Of a stretch of DNA of 64,000 nt, positions 35,652 to 45,476 are shown one piece after another. How positions within the stretch are numbered: the stretch's first letter is position 1; each line of letters begins with the position of its first letter. The translations under genes were made by a program, and so were the position numbers. Source of the DNA: Natronomonas marina (GTDB lineage Archaea > Halobacteriota > Halobacteria > Halobacteriales > Haloarculaceae); the NCBI RefSeq assembly GCF_024298905.1, contig NZ_CP101154.1, forward strand, positions 496,001 through 560,000. The letters run 5' to 3'. A model generated the notes under the pieces. It did no database searches. It saw only the letters and a list, made by a program, of their open reading frames with translations, and was not told the origin of the DNA.

Positions 35652-37609
35652 GGGTATCGCCTGCCCAGGAGCGCGAGCGTTCCGGCCAGCGCCGCGGCGA
35701 CGACGACGACGCCCGGTCCCGACCCGTCGGCTCTCGTCGGGGTCGTCTCTCCTCCGCCGCCGGGCGGCGACCCGGTACCGCCGTCGCCGCTCTCGGCGGC
35801 GGTCGAGCGCCCGGACGTGGGCGTCTCGTCGCGGACCGTCACCGTCGCCGTCCGTTCGCCCGCCCGAATCGTGTGCTCGCCCGGCGAGTCGAACGTCGCG
35901 TTCGCCGTGACCGCGGTCGTTCCCGCAAAGGCGACGCGCTCGCTCGTAACGGTTCGGCCGCCTGCGGTGACGGTGACCGGTCCGGCCGCGGGGCGGTCGG
36001 CTCCCGACGCCACGTCGACGCGAAGCCGGACCCGCTCGCCGAGCGCGGCACTGTCGGGGACCGCCGAGACGCCCGTCACCTGCGGCTCGGCCGGTTCCTC
36101 GACGACCGCGGTCGCCGTCGCGGTGCCCGCCCGGAGCTCGTACTCGCCGGCCGCCTCGAACCGCCGCGTGAACGACAGCGTCGTCGATTCGCCCGGCTCG
36201 AGGGTGCCGCGCCGGGAGGCGATGCGAGTGCCGTCGACCCGGAACGCGACGTCGAACTCGCCGGTCTCGGTGCCGGCGTTGCGGACGGCGACGGTTACTT
36301 CGAGGCGCTCGCCGGCCACGACCCGCGGCGCCGCGAGTCCCGCCGACCGGTAGGGGCCCGCGACGGCGAACCCCTCGAAGGACCCCCGCAGGAGCGGACC
36401 GCCGAAGGCCGCGACGTGTGCCGAGCGGTTCCAGACCTGCGGGGTCGCCGTCGTCTCGGTGTACCGCCGGGCGTCCTCGCGGGTTTCGGGGGCGCCGGTC
36501 TCCCCGACCGCCTCGAGGAACGCCGACTGGGAGACCTCCCGGTCGCCGAAGGACGCGACGACCCCGTCCATCGAGGCGCCCTCGCTCGCGCGGAGTCGCC
36601 GGTCGAGCGCGCCGAAGACGAGCGCGCCCTTCACGTAGTCGCCCTCGTTGGCCCGCCAGGTGTCCGGGTCGACCAGCCGGACGTCCTCGTACTCGGGGCG
36701 GGTCCCCCGCTGCATCTTCTCGCGGAACGCTCCGTAGTCGATGCGGTCGGCCTCGTAGGGGAGCAGCGCCGCGTAGTACTCCGCCATCCCCTCTATCGTC
36801 CACCGGGTCGCCTCCGTCGCCTCGTAGTCCTGGCGGGTGTGGACGTACTCGTGGACCCAGGCGTTCCGGGCGGTGTCGACCCGCTGGACGTCCCGGACCC
36901 ACATGTCGGCGTCGCCGCCCTGGAGGCCGGTCGCCGCCCACTCGACGGTCGTGGGGGCGACGACGACGAACACCGTCTCGTCGCGCTCGCCGAACGGGAC
37001 CCGGCGGGAGGCGGCCGAAAGCGAGTCCAGCGCCGCCCCCGGCGACGCCGTCATCTCCGCCGCTTCCGGGACGACCAGCCGGAACCGCTGTCCTGCGGCG
37101 GTCTGCGCCCGCTCGCGGTGGGGGCCGAGGTACGTGATGTTCGGCCCGGCGGCGCCCTCGCCCTCGACGGCGTACCGCTGGTCGGCCTCGACGGACCTCC
37201 CCGGTTCCCGGAGGAAGACACGCGGCGAACGGACGATGGCCCACTCGTCGGTGACCGCAAAGAGGTGTCGCTGCCCCGCCCCGCGGTCGACGGTGACGTT
37301 GCCCCCCATCGTGTAGGAGAGGGACGGCTCGTCGGTCGAGCGGGTCCACTCGTAGGTCCGGTCGTTCACCCGGGTGAAACCCTCGGTCTCGTAGACGTCG
37401 GTCCGCTCGGGGATCGTCACCCGGAGTCCGGGCGTGCCGTCCGGCACGTCCACCCGCGTCGTCACGTCCACCCGCCCGGGGTCGTCGGCCATCCCGACCG
37501 TGTGGTCGACGTCGACGCCGTCGGCGGCGGCCGTCCCGGCGACGGCGGCGGTCCCGGTCGCCACGAGCACGACGAGGAGCGCGACCCGGAGGACCGCCCG
37601 ACCGTTCAT
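35648..37609 (-). CDS. Exported gluzincin metalloprotease (M61-like)
   Basis: A 653-residue secreted protein. After a Sec signal (1-29) come an N-terminal beta domain, then the zinc motif HEYVH at 253-257 with the third-ligand glutamate in WTIEGMAEYY (Glu273), as in M1/M61 gluzincins; two CARDB/Ig-like beta domains (about 430-590) and a Gly/Ser/Thr-rich stalk before a C-terminal membrane helix (VVVVAAALAGTLALLGRRYP). It should sit on the cell surface, anchored at its C-terminus. Its ATG directly follows the ileS stop, and the zinc-ribbon gene overlaps its end. Confidence 0.8.
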   Translation of the reverse strand: MNGRAVLRVALLVVLVATGTAAVAGTAAADGVDVDHTVGMADDPGRVDVTTRVDVPDGTPGLRVTIPERTDVYETEGFTRVNDRTYEWTRSTDEPSLSYTMGGNVTVDRGAGQRHLFAVTDEWAIVRSPRVFLREPGRSVEADQRYAVEGEGAAGPNITYLGPHRERAQTAAGQRFRLVVPEAAEMTASPGAALDSLSAASRRVPFGERDETVFVVVAPTTVEWAATGLQGGDADMWVRDVQRVDTARNAWVHEYVHTRQDYEATEATRWTIEGMAEYYAALLPYEADRIDYGAFREKMQRGTRPEYEDVRLVDPDTWRANEGDYVKGALVFGALDRRLRASEGASMDGVVASFGDREVSQSAFLEAVGETGAPETREDARRYTETTATPQVWNRSAHVAAFGGPLLRGSFEGFAVAGPYRSAGLAAPRVVAGERLEVTVAVRNAGTETGEFDVAFRVDGTRIASRRGTLEPGESTTLSFTRRFEAAGEYELRAGTATATAVVEEPAEPQVTGVSAVPDSAALGERVRLRVDVASGADRPAAGPVTVTAGGRTVTSERVAFAGTTAVTANATFDSPGEHTIRAGERTATVTVRDETPTSGRSTAAESGDGGTGSPPGGGGETTPTRADGSGPGVVVVAAALAGTLALLGRRYP

Positions 37610-40600
37610 TTACTCGTCAGGTACGGGCTCGATACCTATCCGCATGTCGGTGCCCTCGACGTCCCAGGTCCGGCGGTGTCCGTCCGCGACCGGGCCGAAG
37701 GCGGCCGCGCGGACCTCTTCGGCGATGAGCGCCTCGCGCTCCCGCACGAGGTCGGCGACCCGATCGTCGGCGACGTCGAGGTCGACGCGAATCTCGGCCT
37801 CGATGTCGAGGTCCAGTTCCTTGCGCATCTCCTGGACACGGCGGACGACCTCGCGGGCGTAGCCCTCCGACTCGATGTCCTCGGTCAGCGTCGTGTCGAC
37901 GTAGACGACGCCGCGGTCCTCGCCGTCGACCGCGAAGGGCGTCCCCTCGACGCCCGCGGGGGTCTCGGCGTTGAACGACACCATCTCCTCCGTCAACTCG
38001 ACCTCGCGGCCGAGTTCGTCCGCGACGGCGGCTTCCAGGGCGTCGACGCTGGCCTCCGCCAGCGTGACGGCGTTCAGTGCGTCCATCACCTCGCCGGCAT
38101 CCTCGCCGAAGGCGGGCCCCAGCACCGACATGTCGGCGCGGGCGCTGTACCGAAGTTCCTCCCAGTCGGCGCCGGTCTCGACGAGTTCGATCTCGCGGGC
38201 GTTGAGCCGGTCCCGCAGCAGCGGGCGGTGGCGGTCGACCGCCGCGGCCGCCTCGGCGTCGTCGGCCGCGACGACGACCCGCTGGACGGGCCACCGGAGC
38301 TTCCGCTCGGCCTGCTGGCGGGCGTTCGAGCCGGCCTCCTCGACGGCCGCCACGACCTCGATGTCGGTCTCCAGTTGCGGGTCACGGAGCGTCTCGTCGA
38401 CCTCGGGCCAGTCGCACATGTGGACCGTGTCGTACCCCTCCTCGCCGGCCAGCGTCCCGTAAATCTCGTCGGCGACGAACGGGCCGAACGGCGCCAGCAA
38501 CTTCGTCGTCTCCACGAGGACGTGGTACAGCGTCTCGTAGGCGGCCCGCTTGCTCGTCGACTCTTCCTCTTCCCACATCCGCTCGCGGACGACCTGGATG
38601 TAGAACCGGGAGACGTCCTCGACGACGAACGACAGAAGCGCGTCGAGCGCCTTGTCCTGCCGGAAGTCCTCCCAGTGATCCGTCATCTCGGCGACGACGG
38701 TCTGGAGCCGCGACAGCACCCACTCGTCGACCGTCTCCAGTTCGAGGGTCCCGAACCCGTCGGCAGCGTCGCCGCTCGGGGTCGCCACCTGGGGCTCGAA
38801 GTCGTCCAGCCGCATGTACGGCAGCGGGAACCGGAAGACGTTCCAGAGGATGTTGAGATCGCGGGTCCGGTTCTCCATCTCGTCCCACGAGAAGCGCATG
38901 TCGTCGCCCTGTGGGGTCTGCCCGAGCAGGAACAGCCGCATCGGGTCGACGCCGTACTCCTCGATGACCTCCTGTGGGTCGACGAGGATGCCCTTCGACT
39001 TCGACATCGTCCGGCCGTCCGGCATCAGCGCCCACCCGTGCATCAGCACCTCCCGGTAGGGGACCTCCCCGAGCGCCGCGGTGCCCATCCCGAGTTGCGA
39101 CCAGAACCACCCGCGCGTCTGGTCGTGGGCCTCCATGATGAGGTCGGCGGGCCACAGCTCCTCGAAGGCCTCGTCGCTCTCCGGGAAGCCGATGGTCCCC
39201 CACGACGCCACCGAGGAGTCCAGCCAGACGTCGAACACGTCGGGGACCCGGCTGTAGGTCGTGCCGTCCTCGGTGATGGTCAGCTCGTCGACGGTGTCCT
39301 TGTGGAGGTCGACCGCGTCGGGGTTGACGTCCTGGTCGACCCGCTCGGCCAGTTCCTCGCGGGTGGCGACGACGATGGCGTCCTCGACGTCACCGGACCA
39401 CTCTTCCGGCGTCCAGATTGGGATGGGGATGCCCCAGTAGCGCTGTCGGGAGACGTTCCAGTCCGGCGACTCCTCGACGAAGTCCCGGAAGCGGTTGTCG
39501 CGGGCCTCCGCGGGGTGCCACTCCGTGTCCTCGATGTTGTCCAGCAGTTCCTCCTTGATGTCGGTGACCGTGATGAACCACTGGTCGGTCACCATCTGGA
39601 TGACGGGCGTGTCGCAGCGCCAGCAGTGCCCGTAGTCGTGGTGGTACGTGTCCCGCGAGAGCATCAGGCCCTTCGCCTCGAGGTCGTCCATGATGTCCGG
39701 GTCGGCGTCCTTGACGAACTGGCCGGCGTACTCGCCCGCCGCCTCGCCGTAGACGCCGTCGGGGTCGACCGGACAGAAGATGTCCAGGCCGAGTCCCCGA
39801 CCCCGCTCGAAGTCCTCCTCGCCGTGGCCGGGCGCGGAGTGGACCAGGCCGGTCCGGTCGGCCTCGACGTAGTCGGCGGTGTAGACCTGCAGTGCGCCCT
39901 CGAAGTCGGGGGCGTCGGGGACCTCCTCCCGGAGCGGGTGCTCGTAGGTCCAGCCGACCATTTCCTCGCCGGTCAGTTCCTCGCGGACCTCGTAGTCGTC
40001 GTAGCCGCCGACCTCGACGACGTCCTCGACGCAGGAGGCCTCGAGATACAGCAGGTCGGTCTCGTCGCCGCGACGAGCCTCGACGGCCTGGTAGGTGGCG
40101 TCGCCGTCGACGGCGACGAAGGTGTTGGCCGGGATGGTCCACGGGGTCGTCGTCCAGATGACCAGCGATCCCTCTCGTCCGGAGAGGGGGAACTTCACGT
40201 AGATGGAGGGGTCCTCGACGTGTTCGTACTCGACCTCGTTGTTGGCGATGGCGGTCTCACACCGCGGGCACTGCGAGATGGAGCGCTGGCCCTGCTCGAC
40301 GAGGCCGCGGTCGTGGGCCTTCGAAAAGCCCCACCACGCAGCCTCCATGTAGGAGGGGTCGACCGTCTTGTAGGGATTGTCCCAGTCCATCCAGACGCCG
40401 AAGGATTTGAAGTCCTTCTGGAGGCCCTCGAGTTGCTCGTCGGCGAAGGCCTTGCACTCCTCGATGAACTTCTGCTCGCCGAACTCCTCGATGTCCTTCT
40501 TGTTCTCGAAGCCGAGTTCCTCCTCGACGCGGGTCTCGATGGGGAGCCCGTGCATGTCGTAGCCGGGACGGTCGGTGACGTCGTAGCCGCACATTCGCAG

Positions 40601-40819
40601 ATACCGGATGTAGGCGTCCTTGAGGGTCTTGTTCCAGGTCGTCCCCATGTGGGCCGCCCCGGAGGTGTACGGCGGCCCGTCGACGAAGAAGAAGTCCTCG
40701 CCGTCGGCACGGTGCTCCTTCGTCTTCTCGTAGGCGTCGACCGCGTCCCAGTGCTCGAAGACGCGGTCCTCGACCTCGTGGGCCTCGTACTGGTCGTCGA
40801 CCGCTTCGAACCTGCTCAT
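37610..40819 (-). CDS. ileS: Isoleucyl-tRNA synthetase
   Basis: Class I synthetase charging tRNA-Ile, 1069 residues from the ATG at 40819 (an ATG at 40828 would add three). The HIGH-type motif is HMGTTWNK near residue 57, the KMSKS motif is TMSKSKG near 605, and a CP1 editing domain sits between them with YVHSAPGHGEEDF-like segments. The large size matches the archaeal/eukaryotic form. The long C-terminal helical domain ends in MRIGIEPVPDE. Confidence 0.97.
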   Translation of the reverse strand: MSRFEAVDDQYEAHEVEDRVFEHWDAVDAYEKTKEHRADGEDFFFVDGPPYTSGAAHMGTTWNKTLKDAYIRYLRMCGYDVTDRPGYDMHGLPIETRVEEELGFENKKDIEEFGEQKFIEECKAFADEQLEGLQKDFKSFGVWMDWDNPYKTVDPSYMEAAWWGFSKAHDRGLVEQGQRSISQCPRCETAIANNEVEYEHVEDPSIYVKFPLSGREGSLVIWTTTPWTIPANTFVAVDGDATYQAVEARRGDETDLLYLEASCVEDVVEVGGYDDYEVREELTGEEMVGWTYEHPLREEVPDAPDFEGALQVYTADYVEADRTGLVHSAPGHGEEDFERGRGLGLDIFCPVDPDGVYGEAAGEYAGQFVKDADPDIMDDLEAKGLMLSRDTYHHDYGHCWRCDTPVIQMVTDQWFITVTDIKEELLDNIEDTEWHPAEARDNRFRDFVEESPDWNVSRQRYWGIPIPIWTPEEWSGDVEDAIVVATREELAERVDQDVNPDAVDLHKDTVDELTITEDGTTYSRVPDVFDVWLDSSVASWGTIGFPESDEAFEELWPADLIMEAHDQTRGWFWSQLGMGTAALGEVPYREVLMHGWALMPDGRTMSKSKGILVDPQEVIEEYGVDPMRLFLLGQTPQGDDMRFSWDEMENRTRDLNILWNVFRFPLPYMRLDDFEPQVATPSGDAADGFGTLELETVDEWVLSRLQTVVAEMTDHWEDFRQDKALDALLSFVVEDVSRFYIQVVRERMWEEEESTSKRAAYETLYHVLVETTKLLAPFGPFVADEIYGTLAGEEGYDTVHMCDWPEVDETLRDPQLETDIEVVAAVEEAGSNARQQAERKLRWPVQRVVVAADDAEAAAAVDRHRPLLRDRLNAREIELVETGADWEELRYSARADMSVLGPAFGEDAGEVMDALNAVTLAEASVDALEAAVADELGREVELTEEMVSFNAETPAGVEGTPFAVDGEDRGVVYVDTTLTEDIESEGYAREVVRRVQEMRKELDLDIEAEIRVDLDVADDRVADLVREREALIAEEVRAAAFGPVADGHRRTWDVEGTDMRIGIEPVPDE

Positions 40820-40924
40820 ATCACCCATGTTCGGCCGCGCTGTTAAAGGAGAATCGGTAGCGTGTCAACGGTTCCGGTGGCCCGAAACGGCGTACGACCG
40901 CCGCAACGGTCGGCGTTGGCTCGG

Positions 40925-41428
40925 TCACTCCAGTTCGATCTTGCGGACGAACGCCAGGGAGCGAATCTCGTTTATCACCTCGCCGTCCAGTTCCTCGTCG
41001 GTGATGAGGTAGAGCTTCGGCTCGTCGGTGAACTCCGGGTCCTCGCTTATCGTCTGCCGGATGGATATGCCCCGGTCGGCGAGGACTCCCGTCACCGCCG
41101 CGACGATACCGGGCTTGTCGGCATCCTCGGGAAGGATCGTGAGGACCGTCAGATCGAGCACCGGCGCCAAATCCATCAGCGAGGGGATCGCGGAGATGTT
41201 CTGGAAGATGCGGCGTAGCTGTTCGTCCTCGAGAATGGCGTCGGTCGTCGCGTCGACGACCCGCCGGTCGACGTCTATCTCCCGGGCGATGCCGGTGTTG
41301 GGGATCTCGATGCCGCCGGAGACCACCCGCCCCTCGTCGTTGACCGAGAAGCCCCGCTCGAGCAGAAGCCGGATGACAGCCTGCTGGCTCGGGCTGTCCT
41401 CGAACTTCCGCATGATCTCGTCGAACAT
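40925..41428 (-). CDS. ACT-domain regulator of amino acid metabolism
   Basis: A 167-residue protein of the COG2150 type. The N-terminal part (about 1-75) looks like an HTH region (SPSQQAVIRLLLERGFSVNDEGRV); the C-terminal part (about 90-167) is an ACT domain: LTVLTILPEDADKPGIVAAVTGVLADRGISIRQT. It should bind an amino acid and adjust gene expression or an enzyme; the ligand is unknown. An unusual long leader with a hairpin touching the start codon lies ahead of it. Confidence 0.85.
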   Translation of the reverse strand: MFDEIMRKFEDSPSQQAVIRLLLERGFSVNDEGRVVSGGIEIPNTGIAREIDVDRRVVDATTDAILEDEQLRRIFQNISAIPSLMDLAPVLDLTVLTILPEDADKPGIVAAVTGVLADRGISIRQTISEDPEFTDEPKLYLITDEELDGEVINEIRSLAFVRKIELE

Positions 41429-41760
41429 ACACGCCCCTCGAAGGGAGGGGTGTTGTCAGTTACGCCGCCGGGGACACGACAGTTCGGACGAACGTTCGAC
41501 ACGGGGGCACGGACGAGGAGGGAACGGCCGTCGCCACCGCCCGCGGGGCCTACGGGACGAGGAACGGAAGCGTGACGTAGCTCGATGTCACCGGAGTAGC
41601 GAACAGGCGGTGCGGGCGGAACGGACGCCGACCGGCGATGCACCGCGCTCCCGCGAGGCGCCGGTCGGTCGCGGTCACAGCACACGGTCGGTGGTCCCGT
41701 TCCGGTATTTAAATCCAGGGGGCCCGGCTCGGACGAACGCCCGCGTCCGTCGGGCGGGGT
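41429..41760. other. Intergenic region with TATA box and leader
   Basis: 332 bases with no supported gene. A clear TATA-type ATTTAAAT (about 41705-41713) reads toward the ACT-domain gene on the minus strand but lies about 280 bases from its start, which implies a long untranslated leader or a small RNA. Open frames in the leader overlap the ACT gene out of frame and do not look like protein. Confidence 0.5.
41431..41455 (-). promoter_or_regulatory. Hairpin touching the ACT-gene start codon
   Basis: On the plus strand CGCCCCT and AGGGGTG pair (one G-T) around a 7-base loop. In the mRNA the stem ends a few bases before the ATG at 41428, where it could block ribosome access. Confidence 0.5.
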
Positions 41761-43455
41761 TCAGTCGTCGGCCGGGGCGGCACCGGACCCGCCGACGGCG
41801 CCGTCGGGGACGGTGCCGTCGTCGTTCCAGCCGCGCCGTTCGTAGTAGTTCGACAGTTCGGCGTCGAGCCCCTCCAGCTCGTACGGCAGGTCGGCGTCGT
41901 CCGACCGGTCGAAGCCGCGCTGGTTGTTGAAGTGCCGCTCGAGTTCGACGATGCGGCCGCCGACGTCCATCAGCGTCTCCCAGTCGGCGTCGAACAGCCG
42001 GGCGTACCGCTCGTGGGTCATGCTGGAGAAGGCGAACTTGCAGAGCACGCCGGAGTCGTGGACGGCGTTCTTGTTCTCCATCTCGACGAGCCGTTCGGAC
42101 TTGCCCTCGACGCCGTCGGAGTCCAGCGCCTGCTCGGGGGCGACGAGGGGGTACTCCAGCTGGTACATCTCGGCGTACATGTGGTCGGCGCCGCGGTTCG
42201 ACGTGGCGAAGGAGAGCCCCTGGCCGTTGAGCGTCCGGCCGTCGTGGGCGGCGAACTCCATGCCTTTCATCGTCCAGTTCTCGACGCCGAGTTCGTCGTG
42301 GAAGCGGTCGATGCCCTCCGCCAGCGTGTCGCCGACGCCCTCGCGGTAGGCGATCTTCTCGACGAGCTCGTGGATGAGGTCGGCGTTGCCGAACTCGTCG
42401 TTGGCGGCGAGGTAGGCGGCGACGGCGTCGCCACAGGAGATAGTGTCCAGCCCGTACTGGTCGCACAGTTCGTTCGACTTCATGATGGCGACGAAGTCGT
42501 CGACCAGGGCGTTCGAGCCGAACGACATCATCGTCTCGTACTCGGGGCCCTCCGTCTCGAGACCCGATTCCTCGTCGCGGGTCGGCAGTTTGCAGGCGAA
42601 GGCACACGACGAACACGTTCCCTTCTTGTACTTGTGCTCGATGACGGCCGCCGAGCCGATGTCGTCGACGGCGTCGTAACTGAGTTCCTGGAAGTACTTC
42701 GTCGGGAGCGCGCCGACCGCGTTGGCGTAGTCGGAGACGGAGACGGTGCCGGCGTCCTTCATCGGGCTGCCGGACTCGGAGGCTTCCCGGTGAATCTCCC
42801 GGACGAGTTCGTCGTCCAGTCCCTCGATTTCGGGGCGGGAGTCGCCGTCGACGGTGAGGAACTTGACGTTCTTGGCGCCGAGGACGGCCCCGAGGCCGCC
42901 GCGACCGAACGCCCGCGACCCGGAGGTGATGATGGCGGCGAAGCGAACCTCGTTGTCGCCGGCGGGACCGACGACGGCGGTGTGCTCCTTGTCGAGGCCG
43001 GCGGATTCTCCGACGTAGTCGGTGGTCTCCTCGACGGTCGCCTCCTCGAGGTCGGGGACGGGTTCGAACTCGACGCCCTCGTCGGTGACGTGGACGCCGA
43101 CGAGTTCGTCGCTCGCGCCGGTTATCTCGATCGCCGAGTAGCCGGTGTCGACGAAGGGCCGGGACATGAAGCCGCCGGCGTTCGAGGAGAGCAACCCGTC
43201 GGTCAGCGGCGACAGCCCCGTACACGAGAGCCGGCCGGTGTAACTCATCATCGAGGTCTGTAGCGGCCCGGCAGCGAACACGAGGCTGTTGTCGGGGCCG
43301 AGCGGGTCGGCGTCGAACGGGATCCGGTCGTGGGCGAGTTTCGTCCCGACGCCGCGCCCGCCGACGAACGACTCGAGTACGTCGTCGATTTTCTCCTCGG
43401 TCGTCTCTCGCGACCCGATGTCGACGGACAGGAGCGGACCCTCTGCGTGTATCAT
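41761..43455 (-). CDS. Aldehyde ferredoxin oxidoreductase (tungsten)
   Basis: Oxidises aldehydes to acids and passes electrons to ferredoxin using tungstopterin. The 564 residues start at the ATG at 43455 (nine extra residues upstream are less family-like). The N-terminal block has the FVGGRGVGTKL pterin-binding segment, the GNS/GRGGLGAVLG region near 175, the cluster motif CSSCAFACK (C-x2-C-x3-C, about 279-286) and a fourth cysteine in VLCKFAF near 490, giving the four ligands of the [4Fe-4S] cluster. The specific substrate and paralogue identity are not resolved. Confidence 0.92.
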   Translation of the reverse strand: MIHAEGPLLSVDIGSRETTEEKIDDVLESFVGGRGVGTKLAHDRIPFDADPLGPDNSLVFAAGPLQTSMMSYTGRLSCTGLSPLTDGLLSSNAGGFMSRPFVDTGYSAIEITGASDELVGVHVTDEGVEFEPVPDLEEATVEETTDYVGESAGLDKEHTAVVGPAGDNEVRFAAIITSGSRAFGRGGLGAVLGAKNVKFLTVDGDSRPEIEGLDDELVREIHREASESGSPMKDAGTVSVSDYANAVGALPTKYFQELSYDAVDDIGSAAVIEHKYKKGTCSSCAFACKLPTRDEESGLETEGPEYETMMSFGSNALVDDFVAIMKSNELCDQYGLDTISCGDAVAAYLAANDEFGNADLIHELVEKIAYREGVGDTLAEGIDRFHDELGVENWTMKGMEFAAHDGRTLNGQGLSFATSNRGADHMYAEMYQLEYPLVAPEQALDSDGVEGKSERLVEMENKNAVHDSGVLCKFAFSSMTHERYARLFDADWETLMDVGGRIVELERHFNNQRGFDRSDDADLPYELEGLDAELSNYYERRGWNDDGTVPDGAVGGSGAAPADD

Positions 43456-43514
43456 TGACGGTCGAGTAGGGGCGTCCCGCACCTATAAAACGTCTGCCAC
43501 GGATCCTCGGGGGG

Positions 43515-45407
43515 TTAATCCCCGCGGCAGACCGCCATCGCCTCGCGGACCGCGTCGTGTTCGCCGACGACGGTGATCCTGTCGTCGCGGTCGAGGACGT
43601 AGTCGCCGTCGGGAACGAAGGTGTCCTCGCCGTGGGTCACCAGGGCGATGAGACACCGGCCCGGCAGTTCCGCGCCGACCTCGTCGACGGTCCGCCCGAC
43701 GAACTCGTCGCTTTCGATCGCTATCTCCTGAACGTCGCCGCCGTCCTCGATGTTCTCGGACCAGCGCTGCATCGCGGGCCGCTCGATGACGTTGTCGATG
43801 GCCTGTGCCACCGCGTGCGACGAGGAGATGACGTCGACGTCGAGGTCCTCGAACGCTTCGAGGTTCTCCGGCTGGTTCGCCCGGCAGATGACCCGCTCGG
43901 TGTCGAACTTGGTGGCCGCGAGCCGACCGATGAGCAGGTTCGTATCGTCGTCGCCGGTCGCGGCGATTATCGTGCTGGCGTTGGACCCGCCGGCCGAGCG
44001 CAACGCCTCCAGGTTGGTCCCGTCGCCGATCTGGACCGTAAAGCCCTCCTCGCGGGCCTGTTCGACTGCTTCCTCGTCGTTCTCGATGACGACGACGTTC
44101 TCTCCTCTGTCTTCGAGGCGGCGAGCGAGTTCACGGCCGACCCGTCCGCCGCCGATGATGAGTACACGCATTGGTATCACGTCCAGTCGTTCCGCGATGT
44201 AGCGGGCGAACCCGCCCTGCAGGGCGACCGTCGAGAGGATGACGAGAAAGACCGTCCCGACGAGCAGCGTCGCGTTGGTCTCCAGTTGTGCCGCCCGGGC
44301 CACCTCGCCGGCCGCCCGGAGTTCGGCAGCCTGGTTCTGCAACTCGACGGCGAACAGGGTAGCGACCGACGCGGGGATGATGCCGCGCGGCCCGACGAAG
44401 CCGACGAAGAGCCGTTCCCGGAGGCTGAAGTCGCCGCCGACCGTCGAGACGTAGACCAGGAGCGGCCGAATGACGAAGATGACCGCGAAGACGACGACCA
44501 CTCCGCCGACGCCGAGCGCGAGCAGGTCCTCGAGTTCCAGCAGCGCGGCCAGTGCGATGAAGACGAACGACAGCACGATGAGCGTGACGTCGCCCTTGAA
44601 ATCGGATATCTGCTGCTCGTAGGGGACGTCGAGGTTGCCGAGCACCACGCCGGCGGTCGCGGCGGCGGCGACGCCGGCCTCGCTGGCTATCGTCTCGCCT
44701 GTCCCGAACGCCACCAGCGCCCCCGCCAGGACCACCAGCCGGGCGTTCCGCGGCGCGTCGCCCGGCGAGAGGTCGATGTACCGGAGGACGAACCAGACGA
44801 CGACGGCGACGACGACGCCGACCAGGACGCCGCCGCCGAACCGTTCGACGAACAGCCCCAGGAACGCCGCCAGCGTCGGCTCCTCCAGCTGGAGGGTCTT
44901 GAACACGACCACCGCGAGGATGGCGGCGGTCACGTCGTTGACGATGCCCTCGGTCTCCAGGGCCACCGCGACCCGGTCGCGGACGGGAACGACCCGGAGG
45001 ATGGGGGTGATGACCGTCGGCCCGGTCGCCACCAGCAGTGCGCCGATGAGGAAGGCGAGCCCCCAGCCCGTGCCGACAGCGTACCGAACCACGATCGCGG
45101 TGCCGACGAGCGCGATGGCGGCGCCGACGGTGACGAGCCGGAGGCTCTCGCTCGTCGCCTGCCGAATCTTCTCGATCCGCAGGTGGAAGGCGCCCTCGAA
45201 GACGATGATGGCGACCGACAGCCCGACGATGGCCGGCAGCGACGCGAACGAATCCCGCGTGATGACGCCCAGCCCCTCGGGACCGAGCGCGATGCCGGCC
45301 GCCAGCAGGAAGACGATACTCGGGACCTCGAAGCGGTCGGCGAGTATCTGGGCGGCGACCCCGATGGCGATTATCGCCGCGACGAGCGGAATCAGTTGAC
45401 TCGCCAC
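43515..45407 (-). CDS. Monovalent cation:proton antiporter with TrkA domains
   Basis: A 630-residue CPA1/NhaP-type antiporter. About twelve membrane helices fill residues 1-400, with the ND ion-binding pair in EGIVNDVTAA near 150. Then come a TrkA_N (RCK) domain starting IIGGGRVGRELARRL (about 415-530), with a Rossmann GxGxxG motif, and a TrkA_C domain (about 550-625). The RCK domains suggest control by NAD(H) or another nucleotide. It should export sodium or potassium in exchange for protons. Confidence 0.9.
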   Translation of the reverse strand: MASQLIPLVAAIIAIGVAAQILADRFEVPSIVFLLAAGIALGPEGLGVITRDSFASLPAIVGLSVAIIVFEGAFHLRIEKIRQATSESLRLVTVGAAIALVGTAIVVRYAVGTGWGLAFLIGALLVATGPTVITPILRVVPVRDRVAVALETEGIVNDVTAAILAVVVFKTLQLEEPTLAAFLGLFVERFGGGVLVGVVVAVVVWFVLRYIDLSPGDAPRNARLVVLAGALVAFGTGETIASEAGVAAAATAGVVLGNLDVPYEQQISDFKGDVTLIVLSFVFIALAALLELEDLLALGVGGVVVVFAVIFVIRPLLVYVSTVGGDFSLRERLFVGFVGPRGIIPASVATLFAVELQNQAAELRAAGEVARAAQLETNATLLVGTVFLVILSTVALQGGFARYIAERLDVIPMRVLIIGGGRVGRELARRLEDRGENVVVIENDEEAVEQAREEGFTVQIGDGTNLEALRSAGGSNASTIIAATGDDDTNLLIGRLAATKFDTERVICRANQPENLEAFEDLDVDVISSSHAVAQAIDNVIERPAMQRWSENIEDGGDVQEIAIESDEFVGRTVDEVGAELPGRCLIALVTHGEDTFVPDGDYVLDRDDRITVVGEHDAVREAMAVCRGD

Positions 45408-45476
45408 TGGAACCTCTCCATCGTCCCGCGATTCGACCGCCTCCCGAATAAAACCCCCGAGACGCCCTGCCGGAGG

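Noticed and set aside
35873-40846. A 1657-codon open frame on the plus strand
   Set aside because: It lies antisense to ileS and the metalloprotease gene and has the Arg/Val/Asp-rich composition of GC-skewed mirror frames, with no motif.
41275-41685. A 136-codon frame in the leader of the ACT-domain gene
   Set aside because: It overlaps the ACT gene out of frame, has mixed basic composition and no motif; the leader is more likely untranslated.
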